Positions 44,169 to 54,800 of a stretch of DNA of 64,000 bases are shown one piece after another (position 1 is the first letter of the stretch; the number at the start of each line of letters is the position of its first letter). The notes beneath the pieces were generated by a model. It made no database searches. It worked only from the letters and a program-made list of their open reading frames with translations, and was not told the DNA's origin. A program made the position numbers and the translations under genes. The stretch is from positions 62,001-126,000 of the forward strand of contig NZ_CP108143.1 in assembly GCF_036206005.1 (NCBI RefSeq). Reading direction: 5' to 3'. The DNA comes from Streptomyces sp. NBC_00178 (lineage in GTDB: Bacteria > Actinomycetota > Actinomycetes > Streptomycetales > Streptomycetaceae).

Positions 44169-44215
44169 TTGACAGGTTTAGTTAATGAGATTAGCTTGTG
44201 GCTAACGTCATTAGC
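44169..44215 (+). promoter_or_regulatory. Sigma70-type promoter overlapped by TetR operator-like palindromes
   Basis: TTGACA (44169-44174), 17-nt spacer, TAGCTT (44192-44197) is an unusually clear -35/-10 pair for Streptomyces. Overlapping it are two nested palindromes: TTAGC-5nt-GCTAA (44191-44205) and GCTAA-5nt-TTAGC (44201-44215). The first covers the -10 box. They suit autorepression of the hydrolase-TetR operon by the TetR protein it encodes. Confidence 0.78.
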
Positions 44216-44244
44216 TTTTATCAGCTTGCACCCCTGGAGATGTC

Positions 44245-45081
44245 ATGACCGAGTACCTTGCCGTCGATGGCGGGACGATCGCTTACGAGGTGGCGGGGTC
44301 CGGCCCGCTGGTCGTGCTCGCGCACGGCATCGGCGACAGCCGCGCCGCCTACCGTTCCGTGATCCCGCAGCTGGTGGCGGCGGGCTACCGGGTCGCCGCG
44401 GTCGACCTGCGCGGCTGCGGCGAGTCCAGCGTCGACTGGTCGGACTGGAGCCGTACCGCCGTCGCCGGAGACCTGCTCGCCGTCATCCGCCACCTGGGCG
44501 GCCCGGCCGTGCTCGTGGGCCACTCGTTCTCCGGTGGCGCCGCCACCATCGCCGCGGCCCAGGAGCCCTCGCTGATCACCGCGGTCGTCGAGGTGGCACC
44601 GTTCACCCGCAAGCAGACGATCCGCCTCGGGGACCTTCGGGTGAAGCGCTTCAGGCAGGGCATGCTGCGGCTGCTCGGCACGGTCGTGTTCGGCAGCGTG
44701 CCGCGCTGGCGCTCGTACCTCGACGTCGCCTACCCCGGCGCGAAGCCGGCCGACTGGGCGGAGCGGCTCGGCCGCATCGACTCCCTGCTGCGGGAGCCGG
44801 GCCGGATGAAGGCGCTGCAGGGCATGGGCCGCAACGCACCCACCGACGCCGGAGCTCAGCTCGCAGGTGTCCGCTGCCCGGTCCTGGTCATGATGGGCAC
44901 GCTCGACCCCGACTGGGCCGACCCGCACGCCGAGGGCTCGGCGATCGTCGAGGCGCTGCCGTCCGGCCTCGGCCGGCTCGAGATGATCGACGGGGCCGGG
45001 CACTACCCCCACGACCAGTTGCCCGACCAGGTGGTCTCGCTCATCCTCCCCTTCCTCCGATCGGCCGCTGCCCGTGCCTAG
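44245..45081 (+). CDS. Alpha/beta-fold hydrolase
   Basis: A 278-residue cytoplasmic alpha/beta hydrolase, with GGAG 6-7 nt before ATG 44245. Motifs: LVVLAHGIGDSRAAYRSV (oxyanion strand and turn), VAAVDLRGCGESS, nucleophile Ser in VLVGHSFSGGAAT, acid Asp in MMGTLDPDWADP, and His in DGAGHYPHDQLP. The triad is complete. It overlaps the following TetR gene by 8 bp, so they form one operon behind the promoter at 44169-44197. Substrate probably a small ester, lactone or related compound sensed by the TetR protein (inference). Confidence 0.93.
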   Translation: MTEYLAVDGGTIAYEVAGSGPLVVLAHGIGDSRAAYRSVIPQLVAAGYRVAAVDLRGCGESSVDWSDWSRTAVAGDLLAVIRHLGGPAVLVGHSFSGGAATIAAAQEPSLITAVVEVAPFTRKQTIRLGDLRVKRFRQGMLRLLGTVVFGSVPRWRSYLDVAYPGAKPADWAERLGRIDSLLREPGRMKALQGMGRNAPTDAGAQLAGVRCPVLVMMGTLDPDWADPHAEGSAIVEALPSGLGRLEMIDGAGHYPHDQLPDQVVSLILPFLRSAAARA

Positions 45082-45637
45082 GGTGGGTCTGGACGCGGCG
45101 GCCGTGGTCGCGGCCGGTGCCGCCCTGGCGGACGAGGTGGGTTTCGCCGGTCTCACGATGGGTCTCCTGGCCGAGCGGGTGGGGGTGCGCACCCCCTCCC
45201 TGTACAAGCACGTGGGCGGCCAGGAAGACCTCAACCGGCGCATCGCGGCGCTGGCGTTGAACGAGGCGGCAGATGCCGTCGGCGGCGCGGTCCAGGGGTA
45301 CGCGGGCCGCGACGCCCTGGCAGCCGCGGCACGCGCCTTCCGTGCCTTCGTCCTGGACCACCCCGGGCGGTATGCCGCGACGATCGGCGTGGCACCGTCC
45401 GGCCCGGACGACCCCCTGGCCTCGGCGGGTCAGCGCCTGCTCGGCGCCTTCACGGCGGTCCTGCGCGGCTACGAGATCGCGGAGCCGGACGTGGACCACG
45501 CCCTGCGTACGCTCCGCAGTCTCTGCCACGGCTTCGCCACGCTGCAGGCGGCCAACGGCTTCCAGCTGAGCACCGACATCGACGAGAGCTTCGAGTGGCT
45601 GATCGCCATGGCCGACCGGGGCCTGCGCGCCATGTGA
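45074..45637 (+). CDS. TetR-family transcriptional regulator
   Basis: A 187-residue TetR regulator whose GTG start (45074) overlaps the hydrolase gene's end by 8 bp. The HTH is LDAAAVVAAGAALADEVG, then LTMGLLAERVGVRTPSLYKH. The C-terminal domain (FRAFVLDHPGRYAATIG, LRTLRSLCHGFATLQAANGF, ESFEWLIAMADRGL) is of the WHG/TetR_C_33 type. It is likely an autorepressor acting on the palindromes in the operon promoter. Confidence 0.92.
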   Translation: MPRVGLDAAAVVAAGAALADEVGFAGLTMGLLAERVGVRTPSLYKHVGGQEDLNRRIAALALNEAADAVGGAVQGYAGRDALAAAARAFRAFVLDHPGRYAATIGVAPSGPDDPLASAGQRLLGAFTAVLRGYEIAEPDVDHALRTLRSLCHGFATLQAANGFQLSTDIDESFEWLIAMADRGLRAM

Positions 45638-45962
45638 GAGTGCTGCTGCCGCCGGCCTTGCCCGAAAGCAGGGCCGAGCCGTTCGCCGGGCCACGACTCC
45701 CCCGCCGAGGCCGCCCGGCGCTCCCGGTGCGGTTGGGTGGCGGGCTTCGCCCGGCGGCCGAAGCCGGATTCTCGCCCCCTGGGCCATGGGGGCCGAGTGG
45801 TCAGGGCGAGGGAATGCGGAGCTCGTGGCTCTGTTCACGTGCGACCCCGTGAACAGAACCGGCCTCGATCGCTTCCCCTCCCGGATACCTCCGGTTCACG
45901 ACACGTACCGTCCCCACACCTACGTTCTCGTGCGAAAGCTATGCAATTCATGAGGAGCTGTT
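45638..45962. other. Gap with the alkaline phosphatase promoter region
   Basis: About 325 bases; contains the palindrome at 45830-45857 and the phosphatase leader. No gene. Confidence 0.5.
45830..45857. promoter_or_regulatory. GTTCAC palindrome upstream of the alkaline phosphatase gene
   Basis: TCTGTTCAC-10nt-GTGAACAGA, perfect 9-bp arms (45830-45838, 45849-45857). A further GTTCAC lies near 45894. GTTCAC is the core of PhoP (PHO box) repeats in Streptomyces, which are usually direct repeats of 11 bp, so a PhoP role is plausible but the inverted arrangement is unusual. Confidence 0.5.
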
Positions 45963-47255
45963 GTGAACGTACGTGTTCGTAGTGCGCGCTGGGGAGCGCC
46001 CGTCGCCGCGGCCGTCGTGGCCGGCCTCGCGACGATGGTGCTGAACCCGACGCTCGGCGCGTCGGCGGCCGCTCCGCAGTCGACGGCGAAGGCGAAGACC
46101 CCCGCGGCCAGGAACGTCATCTTCATCAACGGTGACGGCATGGGCGCCGCGATGCGCGAGGCCGCGAGGCTGCACCTCGCCGGCCTGGAGGGCCAGCTGG
46201 CGATGGACCGCCTCACGGCGTCCGGTCAGCTCACCACCACCCCCCGCGATCCGAAGGCGGTCGTGACGGACTCCGCCGCGGCGGCCACCGCGTGGGCCAC
46301 GGGCGAGAAGACCTACAACGGCGCGATCAGCGTCGATGTCGACGGCAACCCGCTGGCGACCCTCGGCCAGCAGGCCAAGGCGGCCGGCAAGGCCACCGGT
46401 CTGGTGACGACCGCGCAGGTCACCGACGCGTCGCCGGCGGCGTTCTTCGCCAACACCGCGGACCGTGGCAAGCAGGACGAGATCGCGCGTCAGTACCTGG
46501 ACGTCAGCAAGCCCGACGTCATCCTGGGCGGTGGCGAGGACTGGTGGCTGCCCGCTGGTACGCCGGGTGCCTTCCAGGACAAGCCGGCCGAGGACCCGTC
46601 CGAGGCGAGCAAGGGCAGCAAGGGCAACCTGATCAAGAAGGCTCAGAAGGCCGGTTACTCCTACGTCAACAGCGCGAAGGGCCTGAGCAAGGCCAAGGAC
46701 GGCAAGCTCCTCGGGCTGTTCAGCAACGAGGAGATGTTCCAGCAGCGCCCCGAGGGCCAGGGTGACGTCTACAGCCCGGTCGTGGACCTGGGCACGATGA
46801 CCAGCAAGGCGCTGACCAACCTGGACAAGAACAAGAAGGGCTTCTTCCTCATGGTCGAGGAGGAAGGCACGGACGAGTTCGCCCACTCCGACAACGGAAC
46901 TCGCGTCCTCCAGTCGATGCAGCAGCTGGAGAAGGCCGTCGCCGTGGCGCGTGCGTACATCGCGACGCACCCCGACACGCTGCTGGTCGTCACCGGTGAC
47001 CACGAGACCGGCGGTCTCTCGGTCGAGGACGTCGACGCCGCCGACGAGTCCGGCGACGGCATCTCCGCCGAGGACGGTCCGTTCTCGATCCGCGGCAGCG
47101 ACCGCACGTTCACCATGGACTGGACCACCTCGGGCCACACCAGCGTGGACGTGCCGGTGACGGCGAGCGGCCCGCTCTCCGAGGAGTTCTCGGGCAAGCA
47201 CCCGAACACGTACGTCCACGACGTGCTCAAGCAGGTACTGGCGCCGCGCCGCTGA
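45963..47255 (+). CDS. Secreted alkaline phosphatase
   Basis: Exported metal-dependent phosphomonoesterase of 430 residues, starting at GTG 45963 (GAGGAG, 5-nt spacer). Signal peptide: RWGAPVAAAVVAGLATMVLN, cleaved near GASAAA. Alkaline-phosphatase-superfamily motifs: NVIFINGDGMGAA (metal-binding Asp), VVTDSAAAATAWATGEKTYN (nucleophile Ser in DSAAAATA), VEEEGTDEFAHSDNG (metal ligands Asp and His), TGDHETGGLSV (Asp-His) and SGHTSVDVPV (His). It scavenges phosphate outside the cell and is expected to be induced on phosphate limitation. Ended by a strong hairpin shared with the convergent peptidase gene. Confidence 0.95.
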   Translation: MNVRVRSARWGAPVAAAVVAGLATMVLNPTLGASAAAPQSTAKAKTPAARNVIFINGDGMGAAMREAARLHLAGLEGQLAMDRLTASGQLTTTPRDPKAVVTDSAAAATAWATGEKTYNGAISVDVDGNPLATLGQQAKAAGKATGLVTTAQVTDASPAAFFANTADRGKQDEIARQYLDVSKPDVILGGGEDWWLPAGTPGAFQDKPAEDPSEASKGSKGNLIKKAQKAGYSYVNSAKGLSKAKDGKLLGLFSNEEMFQQRPEGQGDVYSPVVDLGTMTSKALTNLDKNKKGFFLMVEEEGTDEFAHSDNGTRVLQSMQQLEKAVAVARAYIATHPDTLLVVTGDHETGGLSVEDVDAADESGDGISAEDGPFSIRGSDRTFTMDWTTSGHTSVDVPVTASGPLSEEFSGKHPNTYVHDVLKQVLAPRR

Positions 47256-47268
47256 ACGCGGTGACGGG

Positions 47269-47307
47269 AAGCGGGCCCCAGGAGGCGTGTCCTCCCGGGG
47301 CCCGCTT
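47269..47307 (+). terminator. Terminator after the alkaline phosphatase gene
   Basis: AAGCGGGCCCC (47269-47279) pairs with GGGGCCCGCTT (47297-47307), with further inner pairing of GGAGG and CCTCC; it begins 14 nt past the stop codon and may also serve the convergent peptidase gene. Confidence 0.85.
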
Positions 47308-47418
47308 CACGCGTCCAGGTGACTGCACGACAAGAGCGTTGCTGCTGTCGGGGATGACCACGGAGCGGCCGGTGCCCCGCCACCCTCGCGGAAGTGGTCA
47401 CCGGCCTTTGTGGAGCGG

Positions 47419-50400
47419 CTACCTGAGTCCGAAGGCCCTGTTGACCGTCTGACTGATGCCGCCACCGTTGTGCTGCCCGGCGGTGACCCGGACGGACACG
47501 TAACCCGCCCCTGCCGGAGCGTGGAGCTTCGCTCGCCAGGTGCCCTTGTCCTTCTTCAGGTCCTGCGGCCGCCAGGTCGCCCCGTCGTCGTAGGACACGT
47601 CGAGCGCGACCGAGGAGACGGCGTCCCTCGCGGCGTCACTGCCGAGCACGACCGGCTTGACGGAGAAGGTCGATGTGCGTGCCGCACGGCCGTCGGGGTC
47701 CAGTTCCGTACCGTAGTCGAGCTGGACCAGTGGGACCGCCTGGGCGTCGGCGGTGCCGGATTCGAAACGCCACTCGGTGTGCGTGGTGGAGGAGTAGGGC
47801 GTGAACCCCGGGTCTCCCTTCGTGTCGACCACGAGGCGGTAGGGCAGCTTCTGCGGTGCGAGGTCGGTGACCCCGAAGTCCGGCCTCGGCCCGCTCCGCA
47901 TCAGCACGCGGTCGCCCTGGTGGAGCGCGAAACTCCTCGACATCGGGATGCTGTCGCCGCTGTGGGCGGACCCGCCGTCACCGAAGCCCGACACCATGCC
48001 GCCCATCGCGTCGCCGTACCTGCGCGGGAGCTCGAAGCCGACCATGCGAGGCCGGATGACGGGACCGAACCAGTGTTCGCTCTGCGTGCTGCGCGGCCGG
48101 TAGCTCACGATGTCGGTGAAGGTGGACCAGCCGTCGACGGAGGCGTACTGCTGCCACTGGGCGCCGTTCCCGGCGGAGACCCAGTCGGTGCGGTGCCCCG
48201 GGGCGACCGGCTCCCTCGGGAACGGCGGCACGCGCACCATGCCGTACCCGGCGTAGGGGTAGGCGGCCGGCCAGTACTCGTAGGGCGGGCTGTCCTCCCT
48301 GCTCTCCGTGACCTGCAGACCCGCGGGGGGCGCGAAGTCGTTGTCGATACGGGCGAGACTGCCGGGGTCGGTCGCCGCCGAAGGATCGTCGGGCACCGCC
48401 CCGTGGTGGTAGTCGGCCAGGTCGTACAGGTACTCAGGCGAGGGATGTGCCTCGACGGTGAGCCTGGTCCCGCGCGGTCCCGCGGATCGGATGCGCTTGA
48501 TCAGGTCCTCGCCTTCGTCCGTGGTGAGCGAGGCGACAGGGATCTGTCCGCCGGCCACGCCGTCCGGGCCGCCGTACCAGTCGCTCGATCGTCCGTCACC
48601 GTCGCTGACGACCAGGACCATCGCCGCACCGGCGTCGTGCGCCGCGGCCGCCTGGTCGACCGGGGCCACGGTGGAGCCGCCACGGACCACCACGGCCCTG
48701 CCGCGGGCGGACAGCCCCGCGTAGTCGGAGGGCCTGCCGGCACCCGCGAAGACGGCATCGACCTGCGATGTCCCAGCACGGAACCGGGCGGATCCAGGCT
48801 GGACCAGCAGCGTGTCGTCGAGGCTGCGACCGCCGTAGGTGATCTTCAGCGGCGTCTGCTTGGCGCGGATCCGGGTGGTGAAGACGAAGCTGCCCCGCTT
48901 TACCTTGGTCCCGGTCGGAAGAGCCCACAGGCTGTCGTAGGCGGGGGACGGCAGGAGGATCTGGTGCAGCGCCTGGTTGTCGTCCGGGGTGGGGACGGCC
49001 GAGGCGAACGAGCGGTAGATGTCGAGCCTGCCGGCGGTCACCGCGGTGGGTTGGGGTGTCGCCACCTTCACCTGGCGGACGCGCGTGGCGTCCAGTTCCA
49101 CCGTCCGGTCCGCGTGCAGGTCGACCTCCGGCGCGGTCAGTACCGCGAATCCGAGGGAGTGCGGCCCATGGTTCCCCCGCACGTCCATGACGGAGACGAT
49201 GGTGTAGGAGCCCGGAGCCCAGCGGCTGTCGAGCGTACCGTTCTCGGCCCACATGACGGTCGTCCTCCCGTCCGCACCGGTGATTTCCACCTCGCCGCTG
49301 ACGGGCGCACCGGAGCGGTCCTTCAGGTGGACGGTCAGGCCGTACTTCTCGGATTCGACGGACAGACCCACGGCCGTGTGCACGGTGCCGGCCGAGGAGC
49401 GGGCCGTGACCTGCGCCGCGTACTGGCCGGGGGCCAGTCCGTGCGGGTCCGCGACCATACCGACCGCCGCCGTTCCACGCGCTGGTACCGTCAGACGTTC
49501 GGCGGCCGGCGTGAACACCCCTGCGGGCGAGTCACCGCCGTCCACCGAGAGACGCAACGTGAGGGGCCGATCGGTGGTGTTGGTGTAGGTGATCTTCCGC
49601 TCGACCGGCTTCGGCTGTTTGCCGGGTGCCCATCGGGCAAGCCCGGCGTCCACCGATCCGCTGGCGATGAGGCTGTCCCCGACATAGGCGGCGGCGACGT
49701 CGAGACGACCGGTGCCTGCCTGGTACGGGGAGTAGGCAGGGGTCGGGACGCTGGTGCTCATCAGGGCGTCCTTGATACGCCGACCGGTCCACTCGGGGTG
49801 CTTCTGCGCGAGCAGTGCCGCGGCCCCGGCAACATGGGGAGCGGCCATGGAAGTGCCGCTCTCCGGCCGGTAGTAGCCTTCACCCCCGCCGTTCATGTGC
49901 TGCGAGCGCGCCGCCAGCACGTCCACTCCGGGGGCCGTCAGATCAGGCTTCAGGGCGTCGTCCGTGAGGCGCGGTCCGGTGCTGGAGAATTCGGCGAGCC
50001 GGTCCGACGAGTCGACCGCGCCGACGGTGAGCGCCGCGTCCGCGGTCCCGGGTGCGCCCAGACTGTGAGGGGAGTTCCCCGAGTTGCCCGCGGCGATGAC
50101 GAAGAGGGCGCCCGTTTCGGCGCTCAGGCGGTTGACCGCCTGGCTCAGCGGATCATCCTGGGTGTGCCAGGCCGGGACTCCCAGGCTCATGTTGACGACC
50201 TTGGCGTGGGCCGTTCGCGCCGCCCACTCCATTCCGGCGATGATCCCCGAGATGGGCCCCGATCCCGTGTCGTCGAGCACCTTGCCCACGAGCAGGTCGG
50301 CGCCGGGGGCCACGCCGCGCTCCTTGCCGTGGGAGGCGGCGCCTGTTCCCGCAACGGTGGAGGAGGTGTGAGTGCCGTGGCCGTTCCGGTCGGTGACGTC

Positions 50401-51273
50401 CGCGCCCTCGACGAAGCTGCGGGATTCCACGATGCGATCGGCGATGTCGGGGTGGGTGGTGTCCGCCCCGGAGTCCAGCACCGCGACCCGGACCCCCGCA
50501 CCCGTGCCCCCGGCCTTCCACGCCTGCGGAGCACCGATCTGCGCCGTGGTGTCGGCCAGGGTGGCCGTCGCCTTGCCGTCCAGCCACACCTGGTCGACGC
50601 CTGAGGCGAAGGCCGGGGTGACGGAGTTCGCCGGGGCTGAACCCGTCGGCGCTGCCGACCGGTTGGAGGTCCGCGCTCCACCGGCGGTGAGAGCCGACCA
50701 GAGGTCGGCGGCCTTCGAGCGCTGCGCGTCGACGGCTGTGCCGTTGACGGACGGCAGGGCCAGGGTGGTCCTCGCTCCCGGCAGTGCGGCCCCGGAGCGC
50801 AGTACGTGGTCGGAGGTGTCCCCGCGCCGGGCGGCGACGGTCTCGGTGTGGGTGATGATCAGCGGGAGCGCGCCGCCGGCACGGGCGTCGTCGTAACCCT
50901 GCGCCAAGAGCTGTGTGATGTTGAAGAGTTGCTTGTCCAGCTTGCCCGCTGCGATGTAGGGCATGGCGCTGTCCGGATACACATAGGTGTCGTCGCCCTG
51001 AACCGTGACACGTACCGCCCCCTTGGCGCCCGGTGCCCGCTCGACGCCGTTCACCGACACGGCTTGGCCACGATTCTGAGAGACCGTCACCTTGTCACCC
51101 GTGATCAGCGTCAACGTCGCGGTAGTGGTTGCCGCACGGCGTTCACCACCGGGTGTGCCGACAGAGGTCCCCGGGTTCGGCGGCGTGGCGCCGCGGGCTG
51201 CCACCGGGGCGAACGTCGCGGCAACGAGTGATACGGCCACCAGGAGTGCGGATTTTCGGGCATTGGGACGCAA
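47419..51273 (-). CDS. Large secreted S8 (subtilisin-like) serine peptidase
   Basis: Extracellular S8 peptidase of 1284 residues from TTG 51273, behind GGAGG with a 5-nt spacer; the in-frame start at 51315 lies upstream of that site. Signal peptide (RKSALLVAVSLVAATFAPVA), N-terminal region with LTLITGDKV and YVYPDSAMPY, then the catalytic domain: Asp267 (VAVLDSGAD), His299 (NGHGTHTSS), oxyanion Asn397 (AAGNSGNSP), Ser475 (ESGTSMAAPHV). A PA-like segment (AAMVLVVSDGDGRSS) lies within the long C-terminal half of about 790 residues. Close paralogue of the genes at 1-2454 and 3089-6856, 40 kb away. Divergent from the next S8 gene with about 600 bp between. Physiological substrate unknown. Confidence 0.95.
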   Translation of the reverse strand: MRPNARKSALLVAVSLVAATFAPVAARGATPPNPGTSVGTPGGERRAATTTATLTLITGDKVTVSQNRGQAVSVNGVERAPGAKGAVRVTVQGDDTYVYPDSAMPYIAAGKLDKQLFNITQLLAQGYDDARAGGALPLIITHTETVAARRGDTSDHVLRSGAALPGARTTLALPSVNGTAVDAQRSKAADLWSALTAGGARTSNRSAAPTGSAPANSVTPAFASGVDQVWLDGKATATLADTTAQIGAPQAWKAGGTGAGVRVAVLDSGADTTHPDIADRIVESRSFVEGADVTDRNGHGTHTSSTVAGTGAASHGKERGVAPGADLLVGKVLDDTGSGPISGIIAGMEWAARTAHAKVVNMSLGVPAWHTQDDPLSQAVNRLSAETGALFVIAAGNSGNSPHSLGAPGTADAALTVGAVDSSDRLAEFSSTGPRLTDDALKPDLTAPGVDVLAARSQHMNGGGEGYYRPESGTSMAAPHVAGAAALLAQKHPEWTGRRIKDALMSTSVPTPAYSPYQAGTGRLDVAAAYVGDSLIASGSVDAGLARWAPGKQPKPVERKITYTNTTDRPLTLRLSVDGGDSPAGVFTPAAERLTVPARGTAAVGMVADPHGLAPGQYAAQVTARSSAGTVHTAVGLSVESEKYGLTVHLKDRSGAPVSGEVEITGADGRTTVMWAENGTLDSRWAPGSYTIVSVMDVRGNHGPHSLGFAVLTAPEVDLHADRTVELDATRVRQVKVATPQPTAVTAGRLDIYRSFASAVPTPDDNQALHQILLPSPAYDSLWALPTGTKVKRGSFVFTTRIRAKQTPLKITYGGRSLDDTLLVQPGSARFRAGTSQVDAVFAGAGRPSDYAGLSARGRAVVVRGGSTVAPVDQAAAAHDAGAAMVLVVSDGDGRSSDWYGGPDGVAGGQIPVASLTTDEGEDLIKRIRSAGPRGTRLTVEAHPSPEYLYDLADYHHGAVPDDPSAATDPGSLARIDNDFAPPAGLQVTESREDSPPYEYWPAAYPYAGYGMVRVPPFPREPVAPGHRTDWVSAGNGAQWQQYASVDGWSTFTDIVSYRPRSTQSEHWFGPVIRPRMVGFELPRRYGDAMGGMVSGFGDGGSAHSGDSIPMSRSFALHQGDRVLMRSGPRPDFGVTDLAPQKLPYRLVVDTKGDPGFTPYSSTTHTEWRFESGTADAQAVPLVQLDYGTELDPDGRAARTSTFSVKPVVLGSDAARDAVSSVALDVSYDDGATWRPQDLKKDKGTWRAKLHAPAGAGYVSVRVTAGQHNGGGISQTVNRAFGLR

Positions 51274-51872
51274 GGTTTCCTCCCGAGCTGATGATCGACC
51301 GAATCTGACCACCACCGAAGAGAAAATGTAAGTACTTGATCTACCGAATATCTCGCTGTAATCTCCGAGTCACTTGACCCCTGTGCACACCAACTCCTTT
51401 GCTCAGAAACCTCATTGCCGCCGCTTGCACCGCAGACGCGCCCCCGTGACCCTTGCGGCCCGACGCACGAAGCAGCGAGTCCCATGAGCTTGCCCCGCCT
51501 GGTCTCCAGCCGCCCGGCCCCCTGCCCTCCCGGTCTCCTGCACTCCTGCTCCGATCGGCAGCGAATGCTCGTCCCAGCACTCACCGTTGCGCGGGACCCC
51601 GACAAGACCGTCGGCCTCCCAGGTGTGTGCGACCGCCCGGAACCGCACCGTGGTCACGCGGGGCCGTGTTCGCGGTGCTCCACGAAGAGACACCTACTCA
51701 CGTGCCCCACCCACCACTCTTGTCATGTATTTCGCGGGAATCGGCCCGTTGACCGACGCATTCGCCTCGTCCTACGTTGACGCGCGCACAGGCAGGACCA
51801 CGGCCCGTGCTGCGCACATCCAAGACGCGGGCAACCCACGGCGTTCCCCGCGACGGACCGGGTGAGGACGAC
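51274..51872. other. Divergent promoter region between two S8 peptidase genes
   Basis: About 600 bases with no gene. An AT-rich stretch near 51300-51370 probably carries the promoter of the minus-strand peptidase. No operator-like repeat was seen. Confidence 0.5.
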
Positions 51873-54800
51873 TTGCGAAGACGACAGAGAGCACCACTGC
51901 CGACCCTCGTGGCAGCCGCCACACTCCTGAGCCTGAGCGTCGGTCTGCCCGCCGCGACCTCCTCGGCAGCGGACGAACCCCCAGGTACCGCACGGGTGTT
52001 ACCTCAGCCGCCGACGGAGCGGGAGATCACACTGATCACCGGCGACCGGGTCAGACTGACCTCCGGAGGGACGTACGCCGGGCTGATCCCCGCCAAGGGC
52101 CGGGAGAAGATCCCCGCCCAGATACAGAACATGAAGGGGCACACCTACGTGCTCCCCACCGACATCGCCGGCCTGGTCGCCTCCGATCGGCTGGACCTGA
52201 GGCTCTTCGACGTGACGGAACTGAGCCGTCCCGCCTACCGGAGCGTGGCCGGCGACGGACTGCCGCTCATCGTCACCTACAACGGGGCGCGTCCGGCGGC
52301 CCGGGCCCGGATGGCCGGCGAGTCCGGCTCGACGGTGCGGGCCACACTCGACAGTGTCAACGGCGATGCGCTGACCGTGGGGAAGGAGGGCGCGGCCGGC
52401 ATCTGGCGTTCCCTCACTGCCGAGAACGGCACCCGGCGCCAACTGGTGCCCGGTGTGAAAAAGGTCAGTCTCGACGGCCTGGTGCGCCCCTCCCTGGACA
52501 TCAGCGTCCCGCAGATCGGCGCACCGGTCGCCTGGCAGGCGGGCTACGACGGCAAGGGCGTCAAGATCGCGGTGCTGGACACCGGCATCGACACCGGACA
52601 CCCCGACGTGGGCGCCAAGGTGACGCAGGTCCGTGACTTCACCGGCTCTCCCGACGCGCTCGACCACTACGGGCACGGAACGCACGTCGCGTCGATCGTC
52701 GCGGGCTCCGGCGTCCAGTCGCAGGGGAAGTACCGCGGGGTGGCGCCCGGAGCAGAACTCATCAGCGGCAAGGTGCTCGACGACAAGGGCTCCGGTGCGG
52801 AGTCCGAGATCATCGTCGGCATGGAGTGGGCCGTCGAGCAGGGTGCCACGGTCGTCAACATGTCGCTGAGCGGCGATGACACCCCGGGGGTCGACCCCCT
52901 GGAAGAAGCTGTGAACCGCCTGTCCGACGACGCGCTCTTCGTCATCGCAGCGGGCAACGCGGGACCGGACGCGTCCTCCGTCGGCTCACCCGGTTCGGCG
53001 GATGACGCCCTCACCGTGGGCGCGGTGGACAGGACGGAAGCGCTGGCCGACTTCTCCTCGCGGGGGCCAGGCGGCGACACCGATATGCTCAAGCCCGACC
53101 TGACCGCCCCCGGTGTCGACATCACGGCGGCGAGTTCGGCAGGCAGCCTGCTCGACACGCGCCCCGGGGCCGTCCATCCCGCTCCGGGCTACCTCCAGAT
53201 CTCCGGCACCTCCATGGCGACCCCGCACGTGGCGGGGGCCGCGGCCGTACTGGCGCAGCGGCACCCGGAGTGGACAAGCCGGCAGGTCAAGGCCGCGCTG
53301 GTCGGCTCGGTCTCGCCGGGCCCCTACCGGGTCGTGGAGGGTGGCGGCGGCCGGGTGGACGTGGCCGCCGCGATCCGGCAGACCGTGCTGACCGAACCCG
53401 TCTCGCTGAACTTCGGGACCCAGGCCTGGCCGCACGAGGCCGGTGAAGCACCGATCACCAGGACCGTCACGTACCGGAACACCGGCGACGAGGACGCGAC
53501 GCTCGACCTCGCGGTCTCCGGCACCGGCCCGGGCAATACGCCCGCCCCGGCCGGCTTCTTCACCCTCGGCGTCCCGCGGCTCACCGTCCCCGCCGGTGGC
53601 ACCGCCTCCACCGAGGTCACCGCCCACACCTCAGCGGGCGGATCTGCGTACGGCATCTACGATCTGGCGGTCACCGCCACCGGTGCCGGAGCCCCGGTCC
53701 GCACCGTGGGTGCGGTGACGTACGAGTCCCCGATGTTCGACCTCACCCTGAAGGCCGTCGGCCGCGACGGCCGGAGCCCGGGGTTGTACGAGTGGTCCAC
53801 CTGGGTGAGCGACGCCGAGACCGGGATGCTCGTCAAGATCGTCAGCGGCGACGACGGCAACGGCAGCGTGAGACTTCCGCAAGGGGACTACTCCATCACC
53901 GGCAGCCTGCCGGTTGAGCGTTGGCGCGGACAGGACTGGTTCAGCGCACCGAAACTGCGCCTGCGGGCGGACACCACGCTCACCTTCGACGCACGTGAGG
54001 CCAAGCCGATCGACGTCGCACTGCCGGACTCCCCCACGGCCACCCTCACCACGGGTGCGATCGCGGTGACCACCACGACGAAGGGCACGGAGCGGTCGCT
54101 CTTCCTGACCCTGGGCAACCTGGAACTGGGCAACCGCACGCAGCAGGTCGGTCCGCCCGTGCCGCGGAATGAGCTGACGTCGTACCTGAACGAGCAGTGG
54201 AACGCGCCGGGAGCGGAGTACCAGATCGCGCACACCAGAAAGGGGTCCTTCTACACCGGCCACACCCAGCGGGTGAAGCGCTCCGATCTGGCCGAACTGA
54301 TCGTCAGGCACGGCTCGTCGATCGAGGGCGCCATGCTGCGCAACGAGACGTTCCCGGCCAAGGGCGCCACGACCGGCTTCACCTACGTGTCGCCCGCGCG
54401 GGGTGAGACCAGGGCGTACCTCCAGGGCGGTTACAGCTGGCGGCGGACCTCCCAGTACGCCAGCGGCGGCTGGATCCAGAACACCCTGACCACACCGTTC
54501 CGCACGTACACGGCAGGCCGGACCTATCACCAGGACGTCAACATCGGGGTGTTCGGCCCGACGGCCGCGAGGGGCGCCGGCCTCGTCCGTGACGGCGATG
54601 TCCTGACGGGCAGGATCAGTCCCTTCTCCGACGGTGCGGGCAACACCGGCAGCGGCAGGTACGTCCCCGAGACCGCGTCCACGACGCTCTACCGCGACGG
54701 GAAGAAGTACGCCGTGGCCGAGGACGTCCTGGACTCCGTCAGCTTCACCCTCCCGCCCGGCAAGGCGGACTACCGGCTGGTCACCACCGTCGGCCGGAGC

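Noticed and set aside
47410..50604. 1064-codon plus-strand open frame opposite the third S8 gene
   Set aside because: Antisense shadow of a confirmed S8 peptidase, a common effect of high third-position G/C; Val/Gly/Arg-rich with no motif.
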